Source: an uncultured Pirellula sp. (GTDB lineage: Bacteria > Planctomycetota > Planctomycetia > Pirellulales > Pirellulaceae). From it: 6,026 bases of DNA. The stretch spans positions 1-6,026 of the forward strand of contig CAILTZ010000137.1 in NCBI GenBank assembly GCA_903837255.1, written 5' to 3'. The translations under genes and the position numbers were made by a program. Position 1 is the first letter of the stretch; each line of letters starts with the position of its first letter. This document shows positions 1 through 6,026 of the stretch, piece by piece. The notes under the pieces were generated by a model. The model did no database searches and was not told where the DNA came from. It was given only the letters and a program-made list of their open reading frames with translations.

Positions 1-2
1 AG

Positions 3-68
3 CCCGTAACGGCCGACGACGTCAGCAACCAAGCAGCTTCGGACTCGTCCGAAAAGACTAGAAAATAA
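3..68 (+). CDS. 3' end of an upstream gene (possibly gspG, major pseudopilin), partial
   Basis: The frame from position 3 is open to a TAA at 66-68 and gives a 21-residue tail, PVTADDVSNQAASDSSEKTR plus a final Lys. It is hydrophilic and Ser/Asp/Ala rich, like the loosely conserved C-terminal tail of a secreted or pilin-type protein. The two other plus frames are less convincing: one stops at once with TAA at 7-9, and one gives an Arg/Gln-rich peptide ending at a TAG at 59-61. In T2SS operons the gene before gspH is normally gspG, so a GspG tail is the natural guess, but no diagnostic GspG motif lies inside the window. The gene extends past the left edge. Confidence 0.5.
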   Translation, partial: PVTADDVSNQAASDSSEKTRK

Positions 69-80
69 CGACTCGAAAAT

Positions 81-104
81 AGCCAATGTGTTGGCTTTAG
101 CCAA
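81..104 (+). promoter_or_regulatory. Two mutually exclusive small hairpins upstream of gspH
   Basis: The segment reads AGCCAA (81-86), TGTG, TTGGCT (91-96), TT, AGCCAA (99-104). The middle block is the exact reverse complement of both flanking blocks. It can pair upstream (6-bp stem, 4-nt loop) or downstream (5-bp stem with a TTTA loop), but not both at once. It lies in the only intergenic gap of the window and ends 13 nt before the gspH ribosome binding site. Only three T residues follow the first stem, so it is at best a weak terminator. An mRNA processing, attenuation or stability role between a highly expressed upstream gene and the minor pseudopilin genes is inference. Confidence 0.4.
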
Positions 105-117
105 ACGCACCACCCGC

Positions 118-122
118 GAGGA
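118..122 (+). promoter_or_regulatory. Ribosome binding site that decides the gspH start
   Basis: GAGGA sits 7 nt before the ATG at 130, an ideal spacing. It supports that ATG over an in-frame GTG at 88, which would add 14 residues ahead of the prepilin leader and has no comparable Shine-Dalgarno sequence. Confidence 0.7.
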
Positions 123-129
123 TTTGACC

Positions 130-900
130 ATGAAGAGAGATCGACAAGCGTTCCGACGCCGAGGCTTTTCGCTATTGGAGCTCATGATCGTCGTGGTCCT
201 CATCGCCGGGATCGTCGCGATCGCTTGGCCGAGCATCGCGCGTCCGATGCGCAAGGCCGAGCTCAGCGAAGCGACCCAGAAGTTGCGTGAGGCGATCGAA
301 GACGGGCGTTATCAAGCCATGATGAGTGGCGAGCCGGTGTTTTTGCAGATCACCCAAGGGGACAGCGAGCTGCGTTCCGGCGGTATCGATGCGCTCATCA
401 GCGGCGAGCTCGACGAAGGGTCCGAGGGACCAGACCCCACATCCTCGATTTCCAAGTCGACCATTAGCACACCCGCGCGAGGTCTCCAGTCGTTGTCCAA
501 TCTCGATTCGGATGCATCGCACTCCGCGCATGTCGTGACCCAGAGAGTGTGGAAGCTACCCGAGAACATCGTCGTGACCTCCGTTCACTGGACGGACGAG
601 GAATCCAGCGACCCAGGCTACTCGGAAAGTAGTTCCTCTGGATACGATGCGGGCGGGTCGAATACCAACGAGTCTGGCAGTTCTACGGCAGGCTCTGATG
701 CCAGCAGGTATTCGGGATTTGCTGGGTCTATCGACGAGAGCGATTCTGTGCAGGGTGGTCAGCACGAGAAATGGTGTTTGCCGATGACGGCCCAAGGTCG
801 CGGGCGCGATGCCGAGATAACGTTGCTCGATAAACGAGCTCGCCAGACGGTAACGGTGTCGTTTACGGCGGCCACTGGGGAGCTGGAGATCGTGCGATGA
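130..900 (+). CDS. gspH: GspH-like minor pseudopilin, 256 aa
   Basis: Probable minor pseudopilin of the T2SS pseudopilus, held in the inner membrane before assembly; in the family GspH joins the GspI-J-K tip to the GspG shaft. From the ATG at 130 the protein begins with a 12-residue basic leader ending in Arg-Arg-Arg-Gly, then FSLLELMIVVVLIAGIVAIA. This is a textbook class III signal peptide, with cleavage after Gly12, Phe at +1 and Glu at +5. The C-terminus (about 215-256) has the usual strand pattern, with DAEITLLDKRARQTVTVSF then a TGELEIV ending. Between them lie two hydrophilic stretches; the second, residues 156-207, has 17 Ser and 11 acidic residues in 52 positions. GspH is usually about 150-190 aa, so this one is long because of those linkers. 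Its stop overlaps the next gene by ATGA. The pseudopilin call is very secure; H rather than another minor subunit rests on gene order and the C-terminal pattern. Confidence 0.85.
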   Translation: MKRDRQAFRRRGFSLLELMIVVVLIAGIVAIAWPSIARPMRKAELSEATQKLREAIEDGRYQAMMSGEPVFLQITQGDSELRSGGIDALISGELDEGSEGPDPTSSISKSTISTPARGLQSLSNLDSDASHSAHVVTQRVWKLPENIVVTSVHWTDEESSDPGYSESSSSGYDAGGSNTNESGSSTAGSDASRYSGFAGSIDESDSVQGGQHEKWCLPMTAQGRGRDAEITLLDKRARQTVTVSFTAATGELEIVR

Positions 901-1499
901 TATGCAGAAAATCGCCACGCGGATTCTCCTTGCTCGAGGTGATGATCGCGACAGCGATTTTGGCGGCAAGCGCGATGGTTCTCTTGTCCTTGATCTCTTT
1001 AGGGACACGTTTTGGCAGCAAGGCCGAGGTGCGCATCGGAGCGTTAGTGCAGGCCCAATCGATCCTCGACGAATCGATTCTGCGCATGCAGAGTGGCGAA
1101 TCGATCGAGAACTATACAGGCGTGTTGCCCGGTTCCAAGCCCAGGAGTTATCGGGTCACGATCGAGCCGTTTTTGATGAGCGATCCGACGGGGCTAGGGA
1201 GTATGTCCCAGGACCCGAATGCGACGGCCAATGGGATGGGGTTGCCTGCTGGCGGTTCGGATTCCATGAGCCCGAATGGACAAGGTGCGATTGCACCGGT
1301 GGGACCAAAGCCCAGTGAGTTGGTATCCATGAAGGTCGAGTTGTACGATTCCGATGTAGCGAATGTTTCGATTCCTGGGGGTGGTGCGAGTGGTGGTTCC
1401 AAGCCACTCGTTGAGCTTACCCGGCTCGTGCGTCGCGCTCCGAGTGTGTCAGACAACGGCACCTCTGGGATGCCGGCCAGCGGATTGCCACGTCGATGA
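897..1499 (+). CDS. gspI: GspI-like minor pseudopilin, 200 aa
   Basis: Probable minor pseudopilin of the pseudopilus tip, which in the family nucleates the tip complex with GspJ and GspK. The 9-residue leader MICRKSPRG is followed by FSLLEVMIATAILAASAMVL, so cleavage is expected after Gly9 with Glu at +5. The helix FSLLEVMIATAILA is highly characteristic of GspI/PilV-type subunits. Residues about 103-141 are a Gly/Pro/Met/Asn-rich loop. The strand-forming region resumes with LVSMKVELYDSD, and a basic ELTRLVRRAP segment comes near the end. GspI is typically about 125 aa; the extra length is mostly that loop. The start overlaps the gspH stop by ATGA (897-900), with GGAG at 885-888 as a plausible ribosome binding site. 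The next gene starts within this gene's stop. Confidence 0.85.
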   Translation: MICRKSPRGFSLLEVMIATAILAASAMVLLSLISLGTRFGSKAEVRIGALVQAQSILDESILRMQSGESIENYTGVLPGSKPRSYRVTIEPFLMSDPTGLGSMSQDPNATANGMGLPAGGSDSMSPNGQGAIAPVGPKPSELVSMKVELYDSDVANVSIPGGGASGGSKPLVELTRLVRRAPSVSDNGTSGMPASGLPRR

Positions 1500-2671
1500 C
1501 AGCACCTATCCGTTTCACGACCCATCGCAAAGTGACATCGAGCCGACGAGGTTTTTCGATCATGGAGATCATGATCGCGCTGGGTTTGTTGTCCGTGCTG
1601 ATGCTCTTGGGCTGGGGGATGCTCGATTCGCTGCAGCGGTCACAGGAGCGAAGTTGGAAGCTCACCCAGCGGATTCGTTTGTTACGAATAACCCGATCAT
1701 GGTTAAGCGAGGACATGGATCATTTGGCGCGAGGACCATCGTTCGGAGCCAATCCCAACGATCCAGGGTCCGTTCCGGTAAGTTTCGAGGGGGACATCAC
1801 CGGATTTATCGCGACGGTATTGCCATCGCTCGATCCGGTTCCGTTTCTTCAGCGGCTCGGGGACGACCCGAACCAGGTCGAGGCAAGCGAGGTGACCATC
1901 GATTCGTTAGCGGCCACACCCGAGGAGATTGCCACACAGCAGTGGAAGCAATCGATATGGAGCGGCGAGCGGATCGATGTCGAGTATCGATTGGAGCCGA
2001 TTTACGAAGACGAAACCGCGCTGGCCGAGATCAGGGATCCGGAGACCATTCAGTACGAGATCGTACGCAGGGAGTGGATTCCCGAATCCTATTTCGACCA
2101 GTTTCGAGCGACGAATCAACCGGCAAGCGGCTTGCAAGCCTCCAGACCGCTGCGCAAAGGATCCATATCGGACGTGGCCAGGACCAATCCCTTGGAAGCC
2201 ATGGCAGCCGAGGAGACCGAATGGATCCCACCGCTCAAGGAGACCCGATTGTATGGGGTCAAGAAGCCCAAGTTCAAGTACTTTGATGGCACTCAGTGGC
2301 TCAGCGAGTGGAGCAGTAGCGTCCAGGGCGGATTGCCCAAGGCCGTCGCGATCAGCTTTGATTTTCCGCCTGTATCGGAGTTTAAGAAGCCCATTCCACC
2401 GCCTCAGGATGACCAGTCACAAGAGTCGCTAGACGAAGCGATGGAGTTGGAGAATCCACTTTTTGAAGCCGAATCCAAGGCTCTCGATACGCGCAGCGAA
2501 ATGAGCGGATTGGGGGAGCGATTGGTCGAGACCTCGGAGTCCGAATACGTCATCCTCGTCGAGACAGGTCGGCGCGACGCGGTTCCAAGTTTATTACCAG
2601 GGGTCGGGCCATCGATGAATACCGCACCTGGATTGCCTCGAGGACCACGTCCCATCGGGGGTGGACCATGA
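1496..2671 (+). CDS. gspJ: GspJ-like minor pseudopilin, 391 aa (enlarged)
   Basis: Probable minor pseudopilin of the GspI-J-K tip complex. A 19-residue basic leader ending Ser-Ser-Arg-Arg-Gly is followed by FSIMEIMIALGLLSVLMLLG, giving cleavage after Gly19 and Glu at +5. The region LRITRSWLSEDMDHLAR has the form of the GspJ segment after the N-terminal helix. Residues 252-291 match the GspJ core pattern of a Tyr/Phe-rich strand, DG, W, then a Leu-Pro-x-Ala-Val strand: LYGVKKPKFKYFDGTQWLSE, then LPKAVAISFDFP. A Glu/Ser/Pro-rich insertion of about 55 residues separates this from a last strand, EYVILVETG (350-358), and a Gly/Pro-rich tail ends the protein. GspJ is usually about 200 aa, so this is nearly double. 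No clear Shine-Dalgarno precedes the ATG, and the ATGA overlap with gspI (1496-1499) suggests translational coupling. Confidence 0.83.
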   Translation: MTAPIRFTTHRKVTSSRRGFSIMEIMIALGLLSVLMLLGWGMLDSLQRSQERSWKLTQRIRLLRITRSWLSEDMDHLARGPSFGANPNDPGSVPVSFEGDITGFIATVLPSLDPVPFLQRLGDDPNQVEASEVTIDSLAATPEEIATQQWKQSIWSGERIDVEYRLEPIYEDETALAEIRDPETIQYEIVRREWIPESYFDQFRATNQPASGLQASRPLRKGSISDVARTNPLEAMAAEETEWIPPLKETRLYGVKKPKFKYFDGTQWLSEWSSSVQGGLPKAVAISFDFPPVSEFKKPIPPPQDDQSQESLDEAMELENPLFEAESKALDTRSEMSGLGERLVETSESEYVILVETGRRDAVPSLLPGVGPSMNTAPGLPRGPRPIGGGP

Positions 2672-4548
2672 TCCGTCTATTCAGTCAAGCTCCCAAGCGT
2701 CCGTCAAACAAGCCAGTGCACCGACGCGGTATGGCATTGCTCGTGGTCGTCGTGTTGGTAATGCTCGTTTCGTTGGCGGGTTATCGGTATTCGTTTGAGA
2801 TGGAGAACGAGTACCGTTTGACGCGTCTGCAAGAGGAGCAGGTCCAAGCCCGGCTGTGTGCGCAAAGTGGGATCGAGTTTGCAGCGAGTTTGCTCGAGCA
2901 ACCCTTGCTGATGCGGCAATCGATCCTAGGAGGCGAGGAGGCTTCGCGAGTTTTTAGCCGAGTGGTCGAGCAGAGCAACCTTGTTGAAAAGACACTGACG
3001 CAGGATCGATCCGATTACCAATGGCGGTTTGCGATCGTCAGCGGAGGAGGTGGGTCGGGACTAGGGGCTAGACCAGGCGAATCAAGCGCTGGTACGCAAT
3101 CGATAGCGACGGCCAGCGAACCGGTGAGCAACACGGCGAGTTGGGGCTGGGGATTGGAGAGCGAGGGTGCCAAGTTACACATCCCAAGTTTGTTGCGATG
3201 GAATCAGATGCGGCCTGGATTGGCGCGCGAGGTCTTGTTGACGTTGCCCGAGGCAGACGAAGAGACCGTTGATGGTTGGCTAGCGACGTTGGGAGTCCGC
3301 ATCGCGACGACCGCAGCGCAGGATGCGATGCAAATGGCGATGGGGGGTGGCATGCAATCGAACATGCAGCGGCAGCAGCGAAGCAAATCGCTCGAGAGAC
3401 TCCGTCTGCGTTGGCTCGGCGGGGATTTGGACCAGAACTATCGTTTAGATCCGTGGGAAGAGAACCTCATGGAGCGAATGCTCAGCACGCCGGGTGTTGG
3501 CGAGGCTACCGCATCGCCGATGGCAAGAGAGCTATCCAAGTTAAATAGCATTGCGATGGGGCAGGGTGTTGGCCAGGGGGTCGAGGGTCAGGGACCGGTT
3601 GCATGGAATCGCTATCTGACGTGGGTTCAAGGCGAGCGAAACGAGCGGCCCAATGGCAAGCCGCGGATTTGGCTCAATCAACCCGACTTGCGCCGTTTGC
3701 ACCAGGAGCTCAGTGAGGTCATGACGCAGGCCGATGCGAATTTCATCATCGCGTTTAGGCAGCATGGACCGGGCGCGAATCCTTCGAGGCCACGCCGCGA
3801 GTCGGGGATAGGAGGGTCGGCCAATCCTAGGCCTGTTGCAGGCAGGGGAGATGCGGGGATGGGGGGTTCGGCATCCGCTTTGCCGAGTGGCGCGCCGACG
3901 CGCGGTTCTCCTCAGCTCGGTTCTCCTCAGCTCAATTCTTCTTTGGGGAGCATCGATTGGCAAAGGCCAAGCAAGTATCTTTTCAAGAGCCCGGTAGAGC
4001 TCGTCGAGACGACTCTGACGATCGAGTCGAGTACGACTGCGAGTGGGGCTGGAACTAAATCCAGTCGTCAGACGATGTCCAGCCCATTCAGTGCGGGATC
4101 CTCGGACCTCAAGGGGCGATTGGCCAAGCTGCTTGGCGAGACAACAGTAAACCAGCAACCGATCATCGAAGGGCGAGTTGACATCACGACGGCCACGGGG
4201 ATCGTATTGGCTGCGGTGCCGGGGATGACCCAGGAGTTAGCGCAAAAGGTAGTTCAGGCACGGCAGGAGAACGGGGCACGGCAGGAGTCTATCCTTTCGA
4301 TCGGCTGGCTGGTAGAAAAGGGGGTTGTTGATTGGACCAAGCTGAGCGAGCTAGAGCCGTATATAACGACCCGTAGCGACGTTTTTTCGTTACAATCGGT
4401 AGGTTTTCGCGACGATCGGACCCCGGTATTTCGATCAACAGTCATGATCGATGCAAGGCAGATTCCGGCCCAGGTCCGCGATTTACGGGTATGGCACCCG
4501 TGGAATCGTGGATTCACGACGGAGGTTCTCACGCAAAGCATTCCATGA
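2668..4548 (+). CDS. gspK: GspK-like minor pseudopilin, 626 aa (enlarged)
   Basis: Probable T2SS protein GspK, the pseudopilus tip subunit. A 21-residue basic leader ending HRRG precedes MALLVVVVLVMLVSLAGYRY. The Met at +1 and absence of Glu at +5 are normal for GspK and separate it from the other pseudopilins. It continues with the family-typical ARLCAQSGIEFAASLL helix, and with GLESEGAKLHIPSLL (162-176), resembling the GspK segment that leads into the first SAM-like/helical domain. An EF-hand-like loop lies at 253-264. Residues 367-428 form a Gly/Pro/Ser linker that includes a 15-bp tandem repeat. The second helix-hairpin-helix-like domain, VDITTATGIVLAAVPGMTQE (504-523), is the diagnostic GspK C-terminal motif; an ITTRSDVFSLQSVGF strand region follows. 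GspK is normally about 320 aa. The start overlaps gspJ by ATGA, with a G-rich stretch upstream but no clean ribosome binding site. Confidence 0.92.
   Translation: MIRLFSQAPKRPSNKPVHRRGMALLVVVVLVMLVSLAGYRYSFEMENEYRLTRLQEEQVQARLCAQSGIEFAASLLEQPLLMRQSILGGEEASRVFSRVVEQSNLVEKTLTQDRSDYQWRFAIVSGGGGSGLGARPGESSAGTQSIATASEPVSNTASWGWGLESEGAKLHIPSLLRWNQMRPGLAREVLLTLPEADEETVDGWLATLGVRIATTAAQDAMQMAMGGGMQSNMQRQQRSKSLERLRLRWLGGDLDQNYRLDPWEENLMERMLSTPGVGEATASPMARELSKLNSIAMGQGVGQGVEGQGPVAWNRYLTWVQGERNERPNGKPRIWLNQPDLRRLHQELSEVMTQADANFIIAFRQHGPGANPSRPRRESGIGGSANPRPVAGRGDAGMGGSASALPSGAPTRGSPQLGSPQLNSSLGSIDWQRPSKYLFKSPVELVETTLTIESSTTASGAGTKSSRQTMSSPFSAGSSDLKGRLAKLLGETTVNQQPIIEGRVDITTATGIVLAAVPGMTQELAQKVVQARQENGARQESILSIGWLVEKGVVDWTKLSELEPYITTRSDVFSLQSVGFRDDRTPVFRSTVMIDARQIPAQVRDLRVWHPWNRGFTTEVLTQSIP
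3424..3459 (+). other. EF-hand-like calcium-binding loop in GspK
   Basis: The codons give DLDQNYRLDPWE, residues 253-264 of GspK. It fits the 12-position EF-hand loop: Asp at 1 and 3, Asn at 5, hydrophobic Leu at 8, Asp at 9 and Glu at 12. The usual Gly at position 6 is replaced by Tyr. Calcium binding by GspK tip domains is known in enterobacterial T2SS, but whether this loop corresponds to those sites is inference. Confidence 0.55.
3903..3933 (+). repeat. Short tandem repeat, 15-bp unit, two copies, inside gspK
   Basis: The unit CGGTTCTCCTCAGCT occurs twice exactly (3903-3917, 3918-3932) and the match continues into position 3933. It encodes GSPQL twice in frame within the Gly/Pro/Ser linker of GspK. 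The period is a multiple of three, so copy-number change would alter linker length without breaking the reading frame. Confidence 0.85.
4257..4287 (+). repeat. Short direct repeat, 13 bp with an 18-bp period, inside gspK
   Basis: GGCACGGCAGGAG occurs at 4257-4269 and 4275-4287. It encodes the related pieces ARQEN and ARQES just after the second helix-hairpin-helix-like motif. It looks like a small in-frame local duplication that lengthens a turn; no function is evident. Confidence 0.6.
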
Positions 4549-6026
4549 AGATACTCGACCGATTTTCGTTTTTACCACGCAAGCAGACGCAGGCTTCCCT
4601 TTCAGGGCGGTTAGCGATTGTGCATTGGGACCGCGACAACCTGTTTTATTTGATTGCATCGGGGGCCAGTCGTTCGCTCCAGGAGGGGGAGTACGGCGTG
4701 GTATCCTTGATTCCATCGAGTAGTTCTGCGGAATCGCAGGCTACGATGGATGAGAGCAAGCGACTGAGTCCGTTGATCGCTTTGGGGAAACATTTCCAGG
4801 AGCAAGGCGTTAGCGCTAATCGACTGGTCGTATTGCTCTCGCGGCCCGAGTTGGACTTGCTCACACTGAGTTTGCCGCCAGCAACTGAGGACGAGTTACC
4901 CAGGCTCGTGGCTGCCGAGGTTGAGCAGCAGCAAGGGGAGTCGCCCGAGCCGCCCGCGGTGGACTACTATGTGATCGGGGATGCGCAAGGGGGGATTGCT
5001 GCGAGCGAAGGATCCGAGGAAGTGCCTGGGAAGCAGGTATTTGCATTCGCATTGAATCAGCGGTATCTCGACAGTTTGCAGAGTCAGAGCAATGAGGCCG
5101 GGTTTAAAATTGCGGCGATTGGATCACGGCATTTGGCACCCCTGAGTTTGTTGAGGCAATCGATCGTTCCGTCGAACTCGGTAGCGATTTCAATCCATTT
5201 GCTAACGGGCGAGGCCGAGGTCGCGATTTGTCGTGGGAGCGAACCCCTGATGCTACGCTCGATCCGATACAGCAACGAGGATCCCGAGCGGGTTGCCGAG
5301 CAGATCGACACCGAGGCGAACCGATGTTTGACGTTGCTACCCCAATCGTTGGGCGAGTTGCCGGTTTCCTGGATTGTTTACGAGACCGGAGATTTCGCAA
5401 GACAGGTGGCCAAGTCGGTCGAGGAGCAGGAGCCGGGCAAGGTTCGTTTGATCGATCCGCTGGCTGGATGGAACGCCTCTGGGGAGCCATGTTTGTCCCC
5501 CGATTTACGGTCGGCGTTGGGATCTGTTCCTACGACATCTGCTGCCAATGTTGGCGCGGCATTGGATCTACAGCAGCAGCAGAGTTTACCGATCAATCTG
5601 CTGGCACCCAAACGGGCGCCGGCCCCACCCAACCCCTGGGTGCGTTGGGGAGCTTTGGGTGGGCTAGCGACCGCCGCGGCACTCGCGGGTGGTTACTTTT
5701 TGCTGAGCGATGTTTGGGAACTGAGCGATGAGGTCGCGTCGCTTCAAAGCAGCTTGAAAGACACGGCCAAGGTGACGGCCAAGTATCAGGAGAAGTCCGA
5801 TCAGGTGGCGTTGGTCGAAGGTTGGTTAGGAGATCAAGTCGATTGGGTCGCGGAGCTTAGCGATTTGGCGGCACGATTGCCAGATGGTCAGGATGCGACG
5901 GTCCGGAGACTCACTGCGACCGTGAACGCCAAGGGGAACGGGGCGTTGGATCTGTCGATGCAGGTCAAGTCGCAGGAGATCATCTCGGAGCTTGAGAATC
6001 GTATCCGTGGGGCCAAGTACACGATC
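4545..6026 (+). CDS. gspL: GspL-like platform protein (PilM-like plus PilN-like fusion), 3' truncated by window end
   Basis: Probable inner-membrane platform protein linking the cytoplasmic assembly ATPase to the pseudopilus. The frame is open from the ATG at 4545 to the window edge (494 codons, no stop). Residues 1 to about 340 resemble the PilM/GspL actin-like cytoplasmic domain: an RLVVLLSRPELDLLTLSLPP strand region, then EDELPRLVAAEVEQQ, similar to the PilM segment where a Leu-Pro is followed by an acidic amphipathic helix. No DIGS-type phosphate motif is visible at the N-terminus. LPINLLAPKR (348-357) resembles the PilN INLLP or GspL NLLQG motif. It is followed by a Pro-rich stretch, one membrane helix (about 367-388), a likely coiled coil (388-440), and the start of a PilN/GspL ferredoxin-like fold (VRRLTATVN, IISELENRIRG). 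The start overlaps the gspK stop by ATGA; GGAGG at 4521-4525 is too far upstream (19 nt) to be a normal ribosome binding site, so coupling is likely. GspL versus a PilMN fusion cannot be fully separated here. Confidence 0.75.
   Translation, partial: MKILDRFSFLPRKQTQASLSGRLAIVHWDRDNLFYLIASGASRSLQEGEYGVVSLIPSSSSAESQATMDESKRLSPLIALGKHFQEQGVSANRLVVLLSRPELDLLTLSLPPATEDELPRLVAAEVEQQQGESPEPPAVDYYVIGDAQGGIAASEGSEEVPGKQVFAFALNQRYLDSLQSQSNEAGFKIAAIGSRHLAPLSLLRQSIVPSNSVAISIHLLTGEAEVAICRGSEPLMLRSIRYSNEDPERVAEQIDTEANRCLTLLPQSLGELPVSWIVYETGDFARQVAKSVEEQEPGKVRLIDPLAGWNASGEPCLSPDLRSALGSVPTTSAANVGAALDLQQQQSLPINLLAPKRAPAPPNPWVRWGALGGLATAAALAGGYFLLSDVWELSDEVASLQSSLKDTAKVTAKYQEKSDQVALVEGWLGDQVDWVAELSDLAARLPDGQDATVRRLTATVNAKGNGALDLSMQVKSQEIISELENRIRGAKYTI

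Noticed and set aside
81..99. First hairpin read as a rho-independent terminator
   Set aside because: The stem is only 6 bp and is followed by just three T residues, too weak for a confident terminator call.
86..100. ATG at 86 giving a four-residue peptide before gspH (possible leader peptide)
   Set aside because: It reads only MCWL then TAG, has no clear ribosome binding site, and carries no run of regulatory codons, so an attenuation leader is not supported.
217..224. GCGATCGC octamer resembling the cyanobacterial HIP1 palindrome
   Set aside because: I noticed only a single occurrence, and the surrounding genes are rich in CGATCG-like words through ordinary codon use.
172..531. 119-codon minus-strand open frame opposite gspH
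   Set aside because: Antisense to the prepilin signal region; composition and lack of motifs indicate a shadow.
1363..2286. Long open frame (307 codons) on the plus strand spanning the gspI/gspJ junction
   Set aside because: It overlaps two well-supported pseudopilin genes in another frame. Its product is Arg/His/Ser/Gly-rich with no recognisable domain, typical of a GC-rich shadow frame.
3541..4158. 205-codon open frame on the minus strand opposite gspK
   Set aside because: Arg/Leu/Pro-rich translation with no domain, fully antisense to a strongly supported gene and without a convincing ribosome binding site.
5228..5731. 167-codon plus-strand open frame inside the gspL-like gene
   Set aside because: The competing frame gives a continuous protein with a PilM-like domain, INLL motif, membrane helix and coiled coil, so this frame is a shadow.

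Overview
The window reads as one tightly packed, plus-strand operon for the pseudopilus and inner-membrane platform of a type II secretion system (T2SS) or a close type IV pilus relative. The protein style points to a planctomycete, probably a Pirellulaceae/Rhodopirellula-like organism. The clues are a moderately high GC content, minor pseudopilins that are far longer than their proteobacterial counterparts, long Ser/Gly/Pro linkers, and a GspK with an EF-hand-like loop. This taxonomic call is inference from style, not from a marker gene.

Layout: positions 3-68 are the probable tail of an upstream gene, by gene order perhaps the major pseudopilin gspG. A 61-bp gap (69-129) follows; it holds two mutually exclusive small hairpins and a good ribosome binding site. 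Then come gspH-like (130-900), gspI-like (897-1499), gspJ-like (1496-2671), gspK-like (2668-4548) and a gspL-like gene (4545 to beyond the window end). The last encodes a PilM-like cytoplasmic domain, one membrane helix and a PilN-like periplasmic part. All four internal junctions are the same 4-base ATGA overlap, so the five genes are probably translationally coupled.

Working together (established for the family, inferred here): GspH, I, J and K each carry a short basic leader ending in Gly, followed by a hydrophobic helix. A prepilin peptidase, not in this window, would cleave them. I, J and K then form the tip complex that primes the pseudopilus, and H links the tip to the GspG shaft. GspL sits in the inner membrane and couples the assembly ATPase (GspE) to the pseudopilus. 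A GspM/PilO-like partner would be expected immediately downstream.

The minus strand shows nothing I can support; its open frames are shadows of the plus-strand genes. No RNA genes, mobile elements, CRISPR arrays or strong terminators were seen. The system itself is a known type. The less ordinary parts are the oversized, linker-rich minor pseudopilins, the EF-hand-like loop in GspK, the fused PilM-PilN architecture and the alternating hairpins ahead of gspH.
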